From assembly GCF_019649055.1 (NCBI RefSeq), contig NW_026570280.1:620001-684000 (forward strand): 64,000 bases of DNA. The letters are read 5' to 3'. A program made the position numbers and the translations under genes. The notes below the pieces were generated by a model. It had not been told where the DNA came from, did no database searches, and worked only from the letters and a program-made list of their open reading frames with translations. Source of the DNA: Paramacrobiotus metropolitanus (lineage: Eukaryota; Tardigrada; Eutardigrada; Parachela; Macrobiotidae). Within the stretch, counting starts at the first letter, position 1; every line of letters begins with the position of its first letter. Shown one piece after another: positions 22,442-35,043 of the stretch.

Positions 22442-24287
22442 GGCTCAGCAGGAGCACACCAGACGATATCAAAAAGGAAGTAGTGAGTACAGACTACAGA
22501 GTCCTTCGACTGTAGCTACAAATAATCACATTATCACACTCAAACTAACACCATCAATAACAATTTTCACACAGTATTGTCAAACACCCGAACGTGTCGA
22601 AACACGAAACGCGCAGAATCAAAATAATTCCCGTGCAGAGTTGCAGAGTGAGCGGAGGACGTACGTACGTCTGCCGTCCGCCTGTCCAGTGCAGTGTTTC
22701 GCGGTCTTTTGTTATCGGCTTTACGCCGTGTTCTCTCTGGCACAGTGTCTCGCCACGTGCAGGCTTTAATAGTAATACTAGTAATTTTTTTTATTTCATG
22801 GAATACGGGTAAGGGATACTTACATTACTCTGATTACAGATCAAAAACATTTAAAACAGTTAATCACAGCAACAGAATCTATTTAACGCTCTCGCTCGGT
22901 CGCTCCATCCACTGTTCCGAGTACACGAGCGGCGTTGCCTCCTTGAATTTCCAGCGATACTCGTTGGCGCAAAAAACTCATCACACATGAGAACGAGGTT
23001 CACCTAGCTGTCTGCAGCTAGTTTTCCGTTTCATTTCTGCGATGTGAAACACTCCCGCGTTCCCGTCTTTTATTACAAGCAGTGTACGTGAAGTTGCCAA
23101 CTTTCGGAAATCATCGCCAGAAAGACGAAACTGCAACAAAATTACCGAAGTCGACAAATAAAGTTGACAAAAAAATAGCGTGTTAGGTAGTCTAACAGGG
23201 GATGAACGGCTAGTTCACCCCTGTGGGCGAACAGAAACGGAAACTGAACGCCAACACTGCACACTTTATCTCTCTCTCACACAACACATCAAAGGCCACC
23301 TGCAGCACCTTGCTGCGGGGCCAAAAAGGAAAAAGCATACAGCTCAGACGACGAAATCTAGCAACTCAAGAATCTACCAGATTGAAGATCTGGTAGAAGG
23401 AGAAAAACAGGACAAAAACAGCAAATTAAACAACCTAGCAGCCGCCTGTGCGCGGGTGAACGGAGAGGCCACTCCTCCTCACAGTAGGTTTGTAACATTT
23501 TTTGAACAAACGTAATTAATCCGAAAATCTGAATTTAATTCTTATAATATTATTATTTAGAAATTTGAATTAAACTCGTATAAATTACCGATCACCAGAA
23601 CAAACATAGAAACAATGGCTGACTTACGAGTGACATCGGGTTAATTTAAGATTTATCACAGTACACTGCAAAATCAAAACAACGACAGAAATACCTAATT
23701 AAAAAGTCACTGAAAGGTCTTTGATTGCTGCGCGTGCCTAATATCCTCGTTTTCTAAGTTACTGCAAGAGAAAACTGACGGACGGCTTTTGTTAATGGAT
23801 AACTATAATTTTGTGCGCGCTGATGTTCACATGAATAAATGCATTCAAACTTATATAAGCCGAAAGGTCACCGTTTTGTGGCTGTCCCATCGGCAGCCGC
23901 CCGCGGGCAGCGGCAGGTTCCTCATGACGTAGTATTAAAAGCCGCTTATATAGACATAATGCGCTGCATGCGCGTATATATCGATTATCAAACGGCAAAA
24001 CGAAATATTGACCAAATTTGTTAAGGAAGGCCGATGTTGGTAGAGCGCGTCAGCAGGGGAACTGCAGCGGCGTATAAACGCCTGACCATGCGATCCGCTG
24101 TTTAAACGCCGGGTGCAAACAGTAAGTACGCATTTTGTAAGTCTTCCTGTATCGCATTCGTCGCTTCCATGAAACACTCCATTAGAAAATATTGAAATCC
24201 TAAACAATAAAGTCTGCCGCGGTAGTGTATAAAATTAATTTGCAAACTAATTTAAAATTTGTGTCGAATTAATTAGCCATAAACGGA
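22442..24287. other. Divergent intergenic region between BTB and gustatory-receptor genes
   Basis: This 1.8-kb stretch separates the minus-strand BTB-BACK start from the plus-strand receptor start, so it should hold both promoters. It contains the dispersed hairpin repeat at 23366-23482. Short open frames here have no domains I recognise. Confidence 0.45.
23366..23482. repeat. Dispersed hairpin-bearing repeat, copy 1
   Basis: This block matches 60211-60318 in order. Shared parts are AAGAATCTACCAGATT, then AGATCTGGTAGA, GGAGAAAAACA, AAAAACAGCA, ACAACCTA.CAGC and GGCCACTCCTCCTCA. The first two parts form a perfect 10-bp inverted repeat (TCTACCAGAT / ATCTGGTAGA) with a TGAAG loop. Similarity may extend weakly upstream through an ACAGAAACGGAA word. 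It looks like the conserved end of a small mobile element; the class is unknown. Confidence 0.6.
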
Positions 24288-26581
24288 ATGTCGAAAAAGG
24301 ACAAACCACCCCCGTCGTCATGGTCCACCCCCGCCGTCCCCTGTCGCTCGGCGCCCCTCCTCCCGCTGCTCTTCTACCGCCTGGCCCAGCTCTGCGGCCT
24401 CTTCCCCTACGCCCTGCCCCCCGGCGACCCCGCCCTCACCCCGCCCCGCCCCCACTGCGCCGCCGCCCTGTGGTCCGTCGTCATCCAGGCCGGGCAGGCC
24501 GCCTACCTCCTCCGTGGTCCATCGGGCTCTACCTCGTCTACAAGGAGCAGCTGGCGCACCTGGAGTTCTTCGTCATCGTCTCCTTCGCCTTCAAGATGCT
24601 CGTCTACCTCCAGGGCCCCCTCATGGGGCTCCTCTTCATCCGCAACTGTCGCCGGATGCCGCGGATGGCCACCCGCCTCCAGCGCACCCTGGCGCCGGTC
24701 CCCCGGAGGCGTGGCTTCCACGTCCTGGTGGTGGCGTGGGCGGTGACCTTTACGGCGGCGTGTCTGGCGTCCTTCGTCCGCGCGTTTGCTCCGATCGCGG
24801 GGATGTTCAACCGTACCGTGGTGGCGGCGCTGCTGCAGTATCTGCGCGTGGCGCCCCCGCCGCTCCCGCATTTCTTCTTCCCGGCGCTGATCGGGGTGTG
24901 GCTGTTCTTTGTGCTGAGCGCCGAGACCTTTCCGAGTTGCTACATCTTGAGCCTGATGTACGAGGTTCAACTGGGCTTCCGGAGTGTCAACCAACAGTTA
25001 AAGATCACGGGAATGGACCCCGTCGATCCCCGCCTAAAGGTCAACGGATTGGAGACCCCGGAAAAGGTCACGGAGGTGAATACCCAGCAAAATGTCAGCG
25101 GAGCGGACTCCTTGCTAAAGGTCACGGACCTAATGATCGCCGGGAAAGATGCCGAGGTAAAGGTCACGAGGTCGGAGGCGACGGCGGCGGTGTCGGGGCT
25201 GAAGGAGCGCTACCGGGCGCTGCAGAGCCACGTGCGGGAGCTGGACGGGCTGGTGCGGGGCATGGTGCTGTTGGGGTCGGTGCGGGAGTTCGTGGGAGTG
25301 TTGGCGGTGTTGAGTGTGTCGCTGCAGGTCGGCGACGGACGCCCGGCCCGCAACCGCCAGGAGGCCGACGCGCTGCTCATCGACGAATCCACGAAGATTC
25401 TGATCTATGGGTTTGGTTTGCTGGGACTGGTCAATCTCCTGTTCAAGCTGTATGTCACCGTTTCCACGCATCTCGAGGTATAGTTGTTATAAACGCTTCT
25501 ATATTAAATATACATAGGCGCGTACGGTATTTAATTATGGAACATGTTCAGTAAATATTTATTATGTAAAGATGAATGTAACTGCACGTCAATTTTGATA
25601 AAAATAGCGCCTGTATTACAATGTTGATAATGTTAAGAATTTTCGCCATATTTCACGGTATAGAAATATTTATTATTTGTGACGTACGTATATATGCGAT
25701 GCCGAAGAAATTATTTAAGTAATTATTGTGGACTTTTACGAGCATATACCATTACTTTAAATTATTCGTGTATTATTTACCGTACAGCTCTTATATTTAA
25801 TAATTTATTTACTGTATATGTAATTACTATAATATTTTTTTATTTTGCAAAAATATGCAGCGATTATTTTATGTGTTTTGTTTGGTATTAATATTACGCA
25901 CAAACACCTGGTATTTCACAGCCAGTACATAATTATTGGTTTTTTGTTGCGATTGTGGATGGCTTTATTAAAAGTATCGTGATGCTAACAGGCGCAAATG
26001 GTGCGGGACAACCTGAAGAAACTGCTGGTAATGAATGCCGGCAACGCGGCGCTGCAGGCGGAATGCGGCGCCTTCATCGGCGAGTGCGAGCTGACCGACG
26101 GCGCCATCACTTCCGGCGGATTCCTCTACCTCACCAAGGAATCCGTGGGGACGGTCAGCGTTTACAATCACCAATCAAATATTTACATAATAAAATATAA
26201 ACATAATATTAATAGGAATAATATAAAGATAATAACAAGGATCCGCATATAATAAATTCAAATATTTTAATTAAAATATTTTTTTTTATTTAAAAAAATA
26301 TTTTAACAAATAAAAATATTTTATTTTATTTAAAAATATTTATTTAATCCCGATTTAATTTTTAAATTCGCAATATGCAATTAACGCGCAATTAATTGTA
26401 GTTGGCGCAGACCGTGATCACGTACGCCATTTTAATCTACCAAACCCGGGACACGAAGCAGGACGTGTCCCAGTTGCCGACGAAGGACGACTTTGCCGAT
26501 TTAAAGGAATATCTCAATCACTGCAGCCGCGCGCTGCTGGCCGACGTTCTCGGCAATATTACGCAGCGAATTTCAATATGA
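24288..26581 (+). CDS. Gustatory-receptor-like (7tm_7) protein with one frame break
   Basis: Exons are 24288-25477, 25992-26153 and 26411-26581, with phase-0 GT-AG introns, giving about 507 aa if the break is ignored. The N-terminus LLFYRLAQLCGLFPYALPPG fits insect-type gustatory receptors. The C-terminal exon opens with TVITYAILIYQ, in the place of the family's TYhxxLxQF motif, and is preceded by the last intron as is usual for the family. Near 24510 the frame moves by one base: YLLRG continues as WSIGLYLVYKEQL in another frame. This is either a sequencing error or an inactivating change. The predicted large intracellular loop (about residues 235-300) holds six degenerate KVT-type repeats. 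Such receptors are ligand-gated cation channels in insects. The ligand here is unknown. Confidence 0.7.
25007..25170 (+). repeat. Degenerate short repeat inside the receptor loop
   Basis: Within the first receptor exon, AAAGGTCA-type words recur at about 25003, 25036, 25063, 25090, 25117 and 25159, mostly 27 bp apart. They encode K-(V/I)-(T/N/S) repeats in the predicted cytoplasmic loop. The spacing and shared GGTCACGG core suggest local expansion of a 27-bp unit. Confidence 0.6.
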
Positions 26582-27069
26582 AAACGTTATACACGTCACG
26601 GTTATTACACGCGCCATTTAATCGGCGGGAAAACGTTCCGCACCGAGTAGCGGAATTTTTATTATATTATTCAACGTGTTAATGTCCCGTACTCGGAACA
26701 TTAACAGCAAACACGCAGTGTTTCCGTTGGAGAATGATTATGAGCGTATTTTAATGGGCAACGCCACCCGGAAGCGCTTACTCACGCCCCTTATCAAGAT
26801 GGACGCGATAAAGTATACACTTAAACTCCTTATCTTTACATCGCCCAACCATTAACGCCGCACCACTTCCTCCCGCATTCCACGCCGCGTTAATTCAGCT
26901 GAAAATTCGCTATAAACAATCGCCAGTCCGCTGTGAACGCGATTCACCGGAGAACGAAAAATTGCTGATTGTGTATATATGTTTTTCCACGGGATCCCAG
27001 TGTTGCCGGTTTAATTAGGGAGATTGCTTGTCCCGCGTATATATCACGCGATATAATACTGTATCTACA
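26582..27069. other. Intergenic region upstream of the protease gene
   Basis: About 490 bp separates the receptor stop codon from the protease start. No open frame of note is present. A GTATATAT run near 27035 is too close to the start codon to be a confident TATA box. Confidence 0.4.
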
Positions 27070-30000
27070 ATGCCGGGTGTTTATTTACTGCTGGAGATTC
27101 TTATGGGAATTAGCGCCGTTGCCGGTACGTTCAACACATCTCGCTGTAATTATTGAATATTATTTCTTAGTATGTAAATATTATACATTATGTAAGATAT
27201 ATTATTTATCGATATATTTGCATAATATATTATATTTTTATTTACAGTATTCTAGATAATTTTATACTTGTGTATACAGGTATTCTATATTATTTTATAT
27301 TATTTTATTCTAATATGTCTTTCTTTATTTTATTCTATTATTTTATTTTATTGTTTTAGTGTATTCTGTATTATTTTATTTTCTGAATTATTATCTGACA
27401 ATCATGCGTTTTATTTGTAATATTGGTACCATATCGTACATTGTCTTATATATCTGTATAATCTTTATTGCTACATTTCCATATTTCTATAAAATTCTGC
27501 ATTTTATTATCTTCTAATATTACTGTATTATTTTACCGGAAATGCTGTTATACACGGTACAGTTGCGACGTTTATTATGTGTTGTGTTGTAGCGCAAAGT
27601 GGGACGCAATCCACGCAGTATCTGCAGCAGAAGAGCGGCGTCCTCACTTCCCCGTTCTACCCGCAGAAGATCGTGCAGGCGCGCTACCGCTGGGTCATTC
27701 AGGCGCCCAACGCCAAGGTACGCCGGCGTAGTGCAGTGGCTGGAAAAAAAATTAAGCGTTCGAGGTTCTTATGCGCACAACATTCCACTAAAAAATGCCG
27801 CATACTCTACGTACTCTGTATATATTCCTACAAGTTGTATATATTGTCAAAACTGAGGTAGAAATTTTTTTATGAAATCAACCGGTAAACCTGTTTTTAG
27901 ATTTGTTTTATTTTGTTCAATTGTTTTTAGATTTAAAAGTTACTTATGATTAATAACTTCACTATTTATTTATAAATCATTTTCCACTATTTTTAATTTG
28001 ATATTTGAAGGAAGGAGAATTGCTTGAGCTAACGCAGAAAATTAAACAGCATGTTATTTAATAAACAAAGTATCCCTATAAAAACAGAATAAGAAAAGCA
28101 AAATTAAATAAAATTTTATTTATTGGTAGAATATCTGCCGAGCAAGAAAACTAGGGCCGCACTTAAGATTCTGGCTGGTTTGTTTCACATCTTTAATTAC
28201 GCTACTTTTCAAGTTGCGTACTGGATGATTTTTGCGTGTGCGCTGTTAGTCGATAATGCTGAAAATGGACGATCTGGACATCCCGGATCTGCTGTCGGCG
28301 TCCTGCCAGCAGAGCTACCTCATCGCCTACGACGCGCGCACCGTCTCGCCCAACGGCCGCATCTGCTCCTACAAAGGCCCCACCAACAACATGGGTACAG
28401 AAATAATCGACAAAAAAATGAATAGCACATAAATAAAATATTCTACCATTATTTTCCCGATAATAAGGAAAATATAAAAATTAACTACAGTAATGGTATA
28501 CAAATATTAATAATAAAAAATTGAATAGCACAGAGATAAATACTGCAGGCGTGGCCAGGGTAAAATACAAACGGCTAAAAAATTAAAAATATAAATCAAT
28601 AAAAATAGACTGAAATAAATAAATTAGATAAAATACAATATTTCAAATGAAATGCCTAATTTTGAATGGAATGGTCGAACAGGGAAGCTGCGTTTCTGTA
28701 ACCGCGCGCCGGCGCCGAACGTGGTGAGCGTGAAGACGGACATGCTGGTGCTGGAGTACTGCACCGGCCTGCGCGCGGGGCGGGGCTTCATCCTGACCTA
28801 CGACGCCGAACAAAACACCCCGCTCGGCCCGGTGACCACGCAGCCGCCGCCGCAGGTGGCCACGCCCCTCAACCCGCTGGCCGCCTTCTGCTCCATGGAT
28901 CCCTCGCGGCAGGATTACTGCGGTACACATACGATATGTTACGAGCAATATACAGATACATGTAGATGTATATGCGGCGGTTATTATTTATTGCGGCGAA
29001 TTTAACCGGTTCTTTTTTGCCCGCCGATAGGCTGTGGAAAAGCGGCAATCGCTCCCATCGCCACACGCATTATCGGTACGCATATACGTATGTAGTTCGC
29101 ACATATTCCTCCCAAAAAATCAAAATAAAATCAAATTCCAGCAGATTGAATAAAATCAAAAGGAAATAAAATTATAACAACTCGCGCAATATTCATCGAA
29201 AAAATTTGAAATGCTGTATGAAAAAAATTTAAAAATAAGCAGAAATTTAGTAAGATGATCTGCAGTTTTTATCCAGAAAATAAGAATAAAAAAAGTATAT
29301 GAACAAAAATAATACAGAAAAAAGTTAATATTGGAAAAAATTGTTAAAAAATAACTAACATTTTAATTAAATAACACAGGAAAATTTGTTGGTTAATGAG
29401 GAAAAAATCAGTTCCAAAATGATGTATCCGGTAGTTTGAGAAAATTATTACGTAAATGTTCTTCTGCAGGCGGAAAGGAAGCCCGTCCGCACTCGTGGCC
29501 GTGGGTGGTGCATCTGAAGCGCAACTACGGCCAGCAGTTCCACGGCGTCTGCGGCGGGGCGCTCGTCGACCCCACCACCGTCATCACCGCCGCCCACTGC
29601 ATCGACGGGTATATATATATATGCCTTTTTGTCTCTGTTACATGGCGTCTCTGTTATACGCGAATATACCAGCCGTTTATCTATAAATAGGTAGCTGGTA
29701 AATAATGTCGCATATATATAAATAGGCAACTGGATCCGCGCGCCTACCTGATCCGCGTGGGAGAACACAGCCGGCAGTTAACGGAGACCTTCGAAGAGGA
29801 TATCGCAGTCATCGAGGTCATCATGCATCCGGCCTACCAGCGCTGGGACAACGACAACGACATCGCCATCGTCAAGCTGGCCAAGGTTCTGGCGCATATA
29901 TACATGATTTATAAATTCTAACGTAATTTTTTATTCATTTCATTCAGTTCTATTTTATTTTATTTCTAATTTTTAATGAGCTATGTTTTTTTTCTTCTGT

Positions 30001-31967
30001 AAATTAATAACTGTACTCGTTAGTCTGGATTATTTCTATTATTTGTAATTATAGTTATTACTGTAGGACGTGGCGCTGCGCAACGAAATCAACACACTGT
30101 GCATCCCGCCGGCCAACCGCGAGCCGCTGGACAACACGCAGGCCACCGTCGTCGGCTGGGGCGAGACGGCGCCGCAGCCGGCGTCGCTCCGCAGTGCCGC
30201 CGGACGTACGTGTCAAGCAAATTCATTCTAAATAATACATATTTTTATTTCCTAAATACGTTTTTCACAATTCATAGTTACGATTAATCCGTGCTGTACT
30301 ATACATATCTGTACGTAAATAAGACCGGAAATTATACATAATATTAAGCTACTGGTCACCGGTAGTGTGTGAGTAGCGCTACACATTCTGCATGTACTGA
30401 TTATACTCTGTGTACAATATATAATTTATATCTCCGTAAAATTGTAAATGAGCTTTTTCTGTATGTATTACTTTACTTTATTCCATCAGAAAACAGCCGC
30501 TAAATAGTACCGAACGCTACGTGAAAAAACTGAAAGGTCACACGCCTATCTGCACTGTATGCATCTGCGTTTCCTCTCTTACTTAATTTGTACATGTAGT
30601 GTATCATATATGTATGTTTTATTTTTTCTTAATTTGCAGTAAATACTGCTGTACCTTTTTGCGAGTTATGCAGTGATCTTAAAGGTCATCCATCAGTCGT
30701 TCAGCGCTTCATCGAACATGTACTGCATAGTGTATACACATTTTCTTGCGCTTAAAAGCGCTGTCTGCTTTTTCTGATATCTGTACTGTATGTTTGATTA
30801 TTTATTAAATTTCTAATTATCAAAAAATGCCGCTAAGCCATACCGGAAATTGTGTAGCGTAGCTAAAGGTCACTGAAGGTGGCTCCTGTGTGTGTGAAAG
30901 TAATATCTGTCTGCAGAGGCCAATACGTCGCGGTTGGTGGGGAATGTGAGCAGTGACGTGCTGGTGCTGCCGATCGTGTTCGGCGGATGGAACAACAACA
31001 GCCGCATCGAGGTGCGCATCGCCGCCACGACACTACTGCAGGCAAGCTATACATTACTTCGATTCCCGGTTCTATTTGATAACCTACCATTCTACCACAA
31101 TACTCCCAAAGAATATCATAAGAAATAGCATTGTAACTTGTACACACTACCCTACATTTTTAAGAAATCGCACACATCGGCAGCTTCTTATCGCGCACTT
31201 CCGGTGCAAATAAGGAACGTGCGTTTTTATGCAGGTGAACGTGCCGATCATCAGCCGGGCTGTGTGTCAGGGCGCCGACTACTACAGCTACCAGATAACC
31301 GACAACATGATCTGCGCCGGCTATCCGCAGGGCGAGATGGATGCCTGCAAGGTCAGTGTTCCCGCGTAGAGATTATTATTCTCGTCCGTACTACGCACTG
31401 TAAACACGCCTGGATCAACAACTGATAAGCCGGCTTATCGCGCAATTCATATTGGAATTTTATACTGTACAGGGCGACAGTGGTGGGCCGTTGGTGCAGA
31501 AACGCAACGGACGGTTTGAGCTGATTGGGGTGGTCAGCTGGGGAGAAGGGTACGTACACCTGCACGTGACCTTTTTATACAAATATACTATCATTTAATA
31601 TTATGAATAATTGTCCGCTATATCGGGTAAAAACGTACAATTAATCAATCAAAATGAATGAAATATTTAATTAAATAGCTTAGATTTTTGCAAATTTATT
31701 TAAAATTTTTAAAGCTAAAAATACATATAATTACATAAAAGTCACAAAATAAAAATGTAACTAAAAATTAAAAAAGTTAAATCAAAACGGCTTATATGGA
31801 GTTAAATTGTTTATTATGCAAGGAATATTGCTATCAATTAAATACATTATGGGGTGTATGGATTCGGCAGATGCGGACTGCCGAAGAAGCCGGGTGTGTA
31901 CACCGACGTGGCCAACTATATTCCCTGGATCCAGCAGCACTCCACCGCTAAGCCGCAAGATTTTTAA
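27070..31967 (+). CDS. CUB plus trypsin-like serine protease, 12 exons
   Basis: Exons are 27070-27124, 27593-27717, 28250-28394, 28683-28922, 29031-29075, 29470-29608, 29726-29885, 30067-30205, 30917-31041, 31235-31351, 31473-31549 and 31871-31967. All phases agree, giving 487 aa. A signal peptide ([18 protein letters not shown]) is followed by a CUB domain (about residues 30-150; [17 protein letters not shown]) and a linker. The peptidase S1 domain follows activation site ATR-IIGG (cleavage after Arg201). The triad is His246 (AAHC), Asp295 (DNDIAIVKL) and Ser433 (GDSGGP). Asp427, six residues before the serine, predicts trypsin-like cleavage after Arg/Lys. Architecture resembles secreted clotting or immune cascade proteases of arthropods. 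The intron after exon 9 uses a GC donor (CAG|GCAAGC). No defect is seen. Confidence 0.92.
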
Positions 31968-31971
31968 TAAA
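31966..31971 (+). terminator. Polyadenylation signal overlapping the protease stop codon
   Basis: AATAAA shares its first two bases with the TAA stop of the protease gene. If used, the 3' untranslated region is only some tens of bases. Confidence 0.55.
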
Positions 31972-32533
31972 AAACTGACAACCCTGTAACCAGTTTGCTT
32001 TGCTTCTGACGGCATTGTACGTTTGGGCTTTCTGTACACAATTTGATGGTGACGCTCTGTTTCTTCGTTATTTGGCTTGCCAACGCAGCTGTACGCAGCT
32101 GCATCCACAGATCTAGTCCAGAGAAATAATTAAAAATATATTTACTGCAATAATCGCTGGCGATGCTTCGTTAACATTAATCACGAGCGACAAAACTGCA
32201 TCTGACGTTATTACATAAATTGTTAATGCTTTAATTAACGAAATTACTGTATAGTTAATTTTCGATTATTTATGTTTTTATTTTTTTATTATTAATAGTA
32301 ATGAGTGCTGAATGTCGTACTAGTAGCGTATACATAGGAAAATAATTACATAATAAAATCGCATATTTATTACGGTTTTACGATTGAAACCGCTCAGCAC
32401 AGACAAAATTGTTCAAGGCTGTGTGTGACCTCGATACAGGCGTCTGAAACAAAGGTCAGATCATACAGTACCCACATATATCCGCGTATTACACAACCCA
32501 ATAGATAGTTCCGGGATACCGGACTGTGGGCCA

Positions 32534-32540
32534 GTATAAA
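32534..32540 (+). promoter_or_regulatory. TATA box of the Gln-rich secreted protein gene
   Basis: TATAAAA lies in a GC-richer context about 155 bp 5' of the start codon at 32692, giving an expected transcription start near 32565 and a leader of roughly 125 bases. An AAAGGTCA octamer lies 83 bp further upstream, at 32451. Confidence 0.6.
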
Positions 32541-32691
32541 AACCCTCACACCGCCGCGATCCGCTGCTTCATTTCTCCGGCACACAATCTTTCATCGCAG
32601 GCAATTTTATTTATATTTTTACCGGCAATCTAGAACCGCTGGTCGGTTATTTCTCCTCTTTCCCGCATCGATCATATTGTTCTACACGATC

Positions 32692-34556
32692 ATGCAGCGA
32701 TTATTAGCGGTGACCTTTGCGGTGTTGTTCATGGTGCAGTGCGTTGCCAGCCAGTCGTTTTCGGACAACAGCACGACGAGTCCGCTGTCACCGGCGCAAC
32801 AGCAGCGGATCCGTGATGAAGTGCGGAAGGAGCAGCTGCAGCGCCGCCAACTGGATTTCACGCAGCCCTTTGCCGGGAACGCCGGCTCCGTGCTGCCCGT
32901 GGCCGCCGCCAGCACCGGATACCCCGGTTATCCCGGCACCTACAACATGTATCCGCCGCAACAGCAGGTACGCAAATATTTCCGCTACTGTATTTATTTC
33001 AAATTTTATTTCTTATATAATAATACTAATTTTATATTACACAATATGCACTATCATGTTTTGGATTAATTTCTGTATTTTATATCTTAGATAATATTTG
33101 TATAAAAAACGTCTGCTATATTTTTTTGCCTATTTTAATGGTAATTATTTTCCTTTTTGTTGGTTATTTATGCAGCAAATATATTTTTTTAATTTTTTTG
33201 CATAATATATTTTTATGTATAAGGCAAACACTTGCAGGAAAATCGATGAAAAAATTTAAATGTAATGTGAAATTTAAAAAAGCTGTGTACTTTTCGGTTC
33301 CCTTATAAAGTTCTTGGAAATTTCAATATGGACGCTTAGTAGCAAGATGTTCTTATTTAGATGATGGCGGGCAGCGCCCCGGTGGCGGCGGTGATGCCGG
33401 TCGGTCAGCGACAGCACACCATTGACCCTATGACGCTCCTCACTTCCGGAAGTAAGTCAGCCTATTCAGACATAAGCACGCCAGTTCTTACAATTAGGGT
33501 AAATTACACAATACGGCTCATGTCCATGTATCCTGTTAATAAACGCCAGTCTGCGGCCTTCTAACCCAAGGCAATTAACGGATATCGCGGTCATTACGCG
33601 GCTGCAGACGTAATGCTAATTTTGGTCGCGTATCCTGTACAGGTTTTCATGCAACGAAAATATTTGGCAATTATATTTATGAAGCCGGCAAAAAGCTGCA
33701 TATAATCGTGGCCTAATACTGTATAATAAGGAAGCGTTCAGGCAACGGCAAAATTTTATTTCTTCAAAAATATCAGAATAACTGAAGATTTGTTGTGGAT
33801 TTTTAAATCGATTATCAACACTGCGCAAATAAAAATCTTGAAATAATATATTACATTTATGGAATAAATCTTCAGTTTAATATCTCTAAAAAATAAAGAG
33901 CACGCATTTTAATTATTCAATAGAAAGTGCATTAAATTTTTTTATATGTAAGCAACTTAAGAATAATTGGGTAGAAAAAAAATCTAGAATATTCATAACC
34001 TAAGATGTTAATTTTTGATTTAATTTTAAAATTCACGTATTTAATGTAGTGGAATTCGGTGAAAAAAACGAATACAGACTTTCCCAAAAATAACCAATGA
34101 AAAGGAGAAAAATCATTTTATAAACGCCGGTTAAATCAATAAAAATTCCTTATAACGTTATAAAAAACTGAATTAATTGCAGCGTTGAACGCGCTGCTGA
34201 GTCCGAAGACCATGTCCCCGGAGGAAGCCGGCCAGAGCCTGATCCCGCCGCTCATCGGCACGCAGCTCCAACAACAGCAGCAGCGCAGTCTGGAGGCCAT
34301 TCGCCAGCAACAACTCCTCGAGCAGCAGCAACAGCAGCAGAACAACCTCGCCCCGGCCCTCCGCCAGCTGGGTCTGCAGGTCCCCGGCGTCAACGCCCCG
34401 CTGTTCAACGGCCAGACCCCCGTGGGCGGCGGCTTCCAGCCCACAATTCCGCAGACCACCGGCGGCTTCATGCAGCCCGCCGTCCAGGGCGGCTTCCCTA
34501 TTGCCGGCAACACCTTCGGCGCGCCAATGATCAACCAGCCCTTCACCGGCCGATGA
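32692..34556 (+). CDS. Secreted Gln/Pro/Gly-rich protein, 246 aa, three exons
   Basis: Exons are 32692-32967, 33361-33451 and 34183-34556, with phases 0 then 1 and GT-AG sites. The start at 32692 gives a clear signal peptide, MQRLLAVTFAVLFMVQCVAS. The mature protein has no cysteine-rich or enzyme domain. It holds a charged Gln/Arg stretch, a Tyr/Pro/Gly segment (GYPGYPGTYNMYPPQQQ) and, in exon 3, runs of glutamine around EAIRQQQLLEQQQQQQ. It ends in a Gly/Pro/Thr-rich tail. Low-complexity composition suggests a structural extracellular, cuticle, egg-coat or secretion component. I do not recognise a specific family. A TATA box and a poly(A) signal flank it. Confidence 0.8.
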
Positions 34557-34646
34557 TCATACTAACTGGTTGTTCTGTGTTCTCCGATTTGCGTAGTCAT
34601 CTGTTTTCAATGAGAATGCCGCTGTCAATACCTTCTTTTTTTGATA

Positions 34647-34652
34647 AATAAA
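34647..34652 (+). terminator. Polyadenylation signal of the Gln-rich secreted protein gene
   Basis: AATAAA occurs 91 bases after the TGA stop codon, within a T-rich stretch. Confidence 0.5.
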
Positions 34653-34963
34653 TTTATTATTCGGGTGTAATTCAATACCGCATCGATTTGAATAAAGGTC
34701 ACGTGCATATATAGCGCAGCTCGGGTATTGTTAAACATAGTCGCCGCGTCACGCACTGCGCCCCGATTTCCGTATCAGCCAATACACACACGCATTACGC
34801 AATTAACCGGTCATCGAAATACCGGGACACATGCGTGTAGCGAGACAATTAAGGAAACAGGCAAACCGACACTTGAATGACGCCGGTAGCGGGTGTTGAC
34901 GCGCAAGTGCTGAAATAATCGGCAGCCGGGTATCCGCTGTCATTGCCGGTAGGCAATCGCTCC

Positions 34964-34970
34964 TATAAAT
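34964..34970 (+). promoter_or_regulatory. TATA box of the single-exon GPCR
   Basis: TATAAAT lies 80 bp upstream of the receptor start at 35044, so transcription would begin close to 34995 with a short leader. Confidence 0.5.
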
Positions 34971-35043
34971 CGTCCTATATATTTTCCTATACGCGAATTA
35001 AAGAGACAACGTCCTCCGTTAGTTCGACGTTAATCCGGACGCG

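Noticed and set aside
24503-24994. Long minus-strand open frame opposite the gustatory-receptor exon
   Set aside because: It is a GC-rich antisense shadow; the plus strand has the family motifs and spliced exons.
24514-25554. Second long plus-strand frame across the receptor exon
   Set aside because: Gly/Pro/Arg/Ala-rich low-complexity product, out of phase with the 7tm_7 motifs; a by-product of high GC content.
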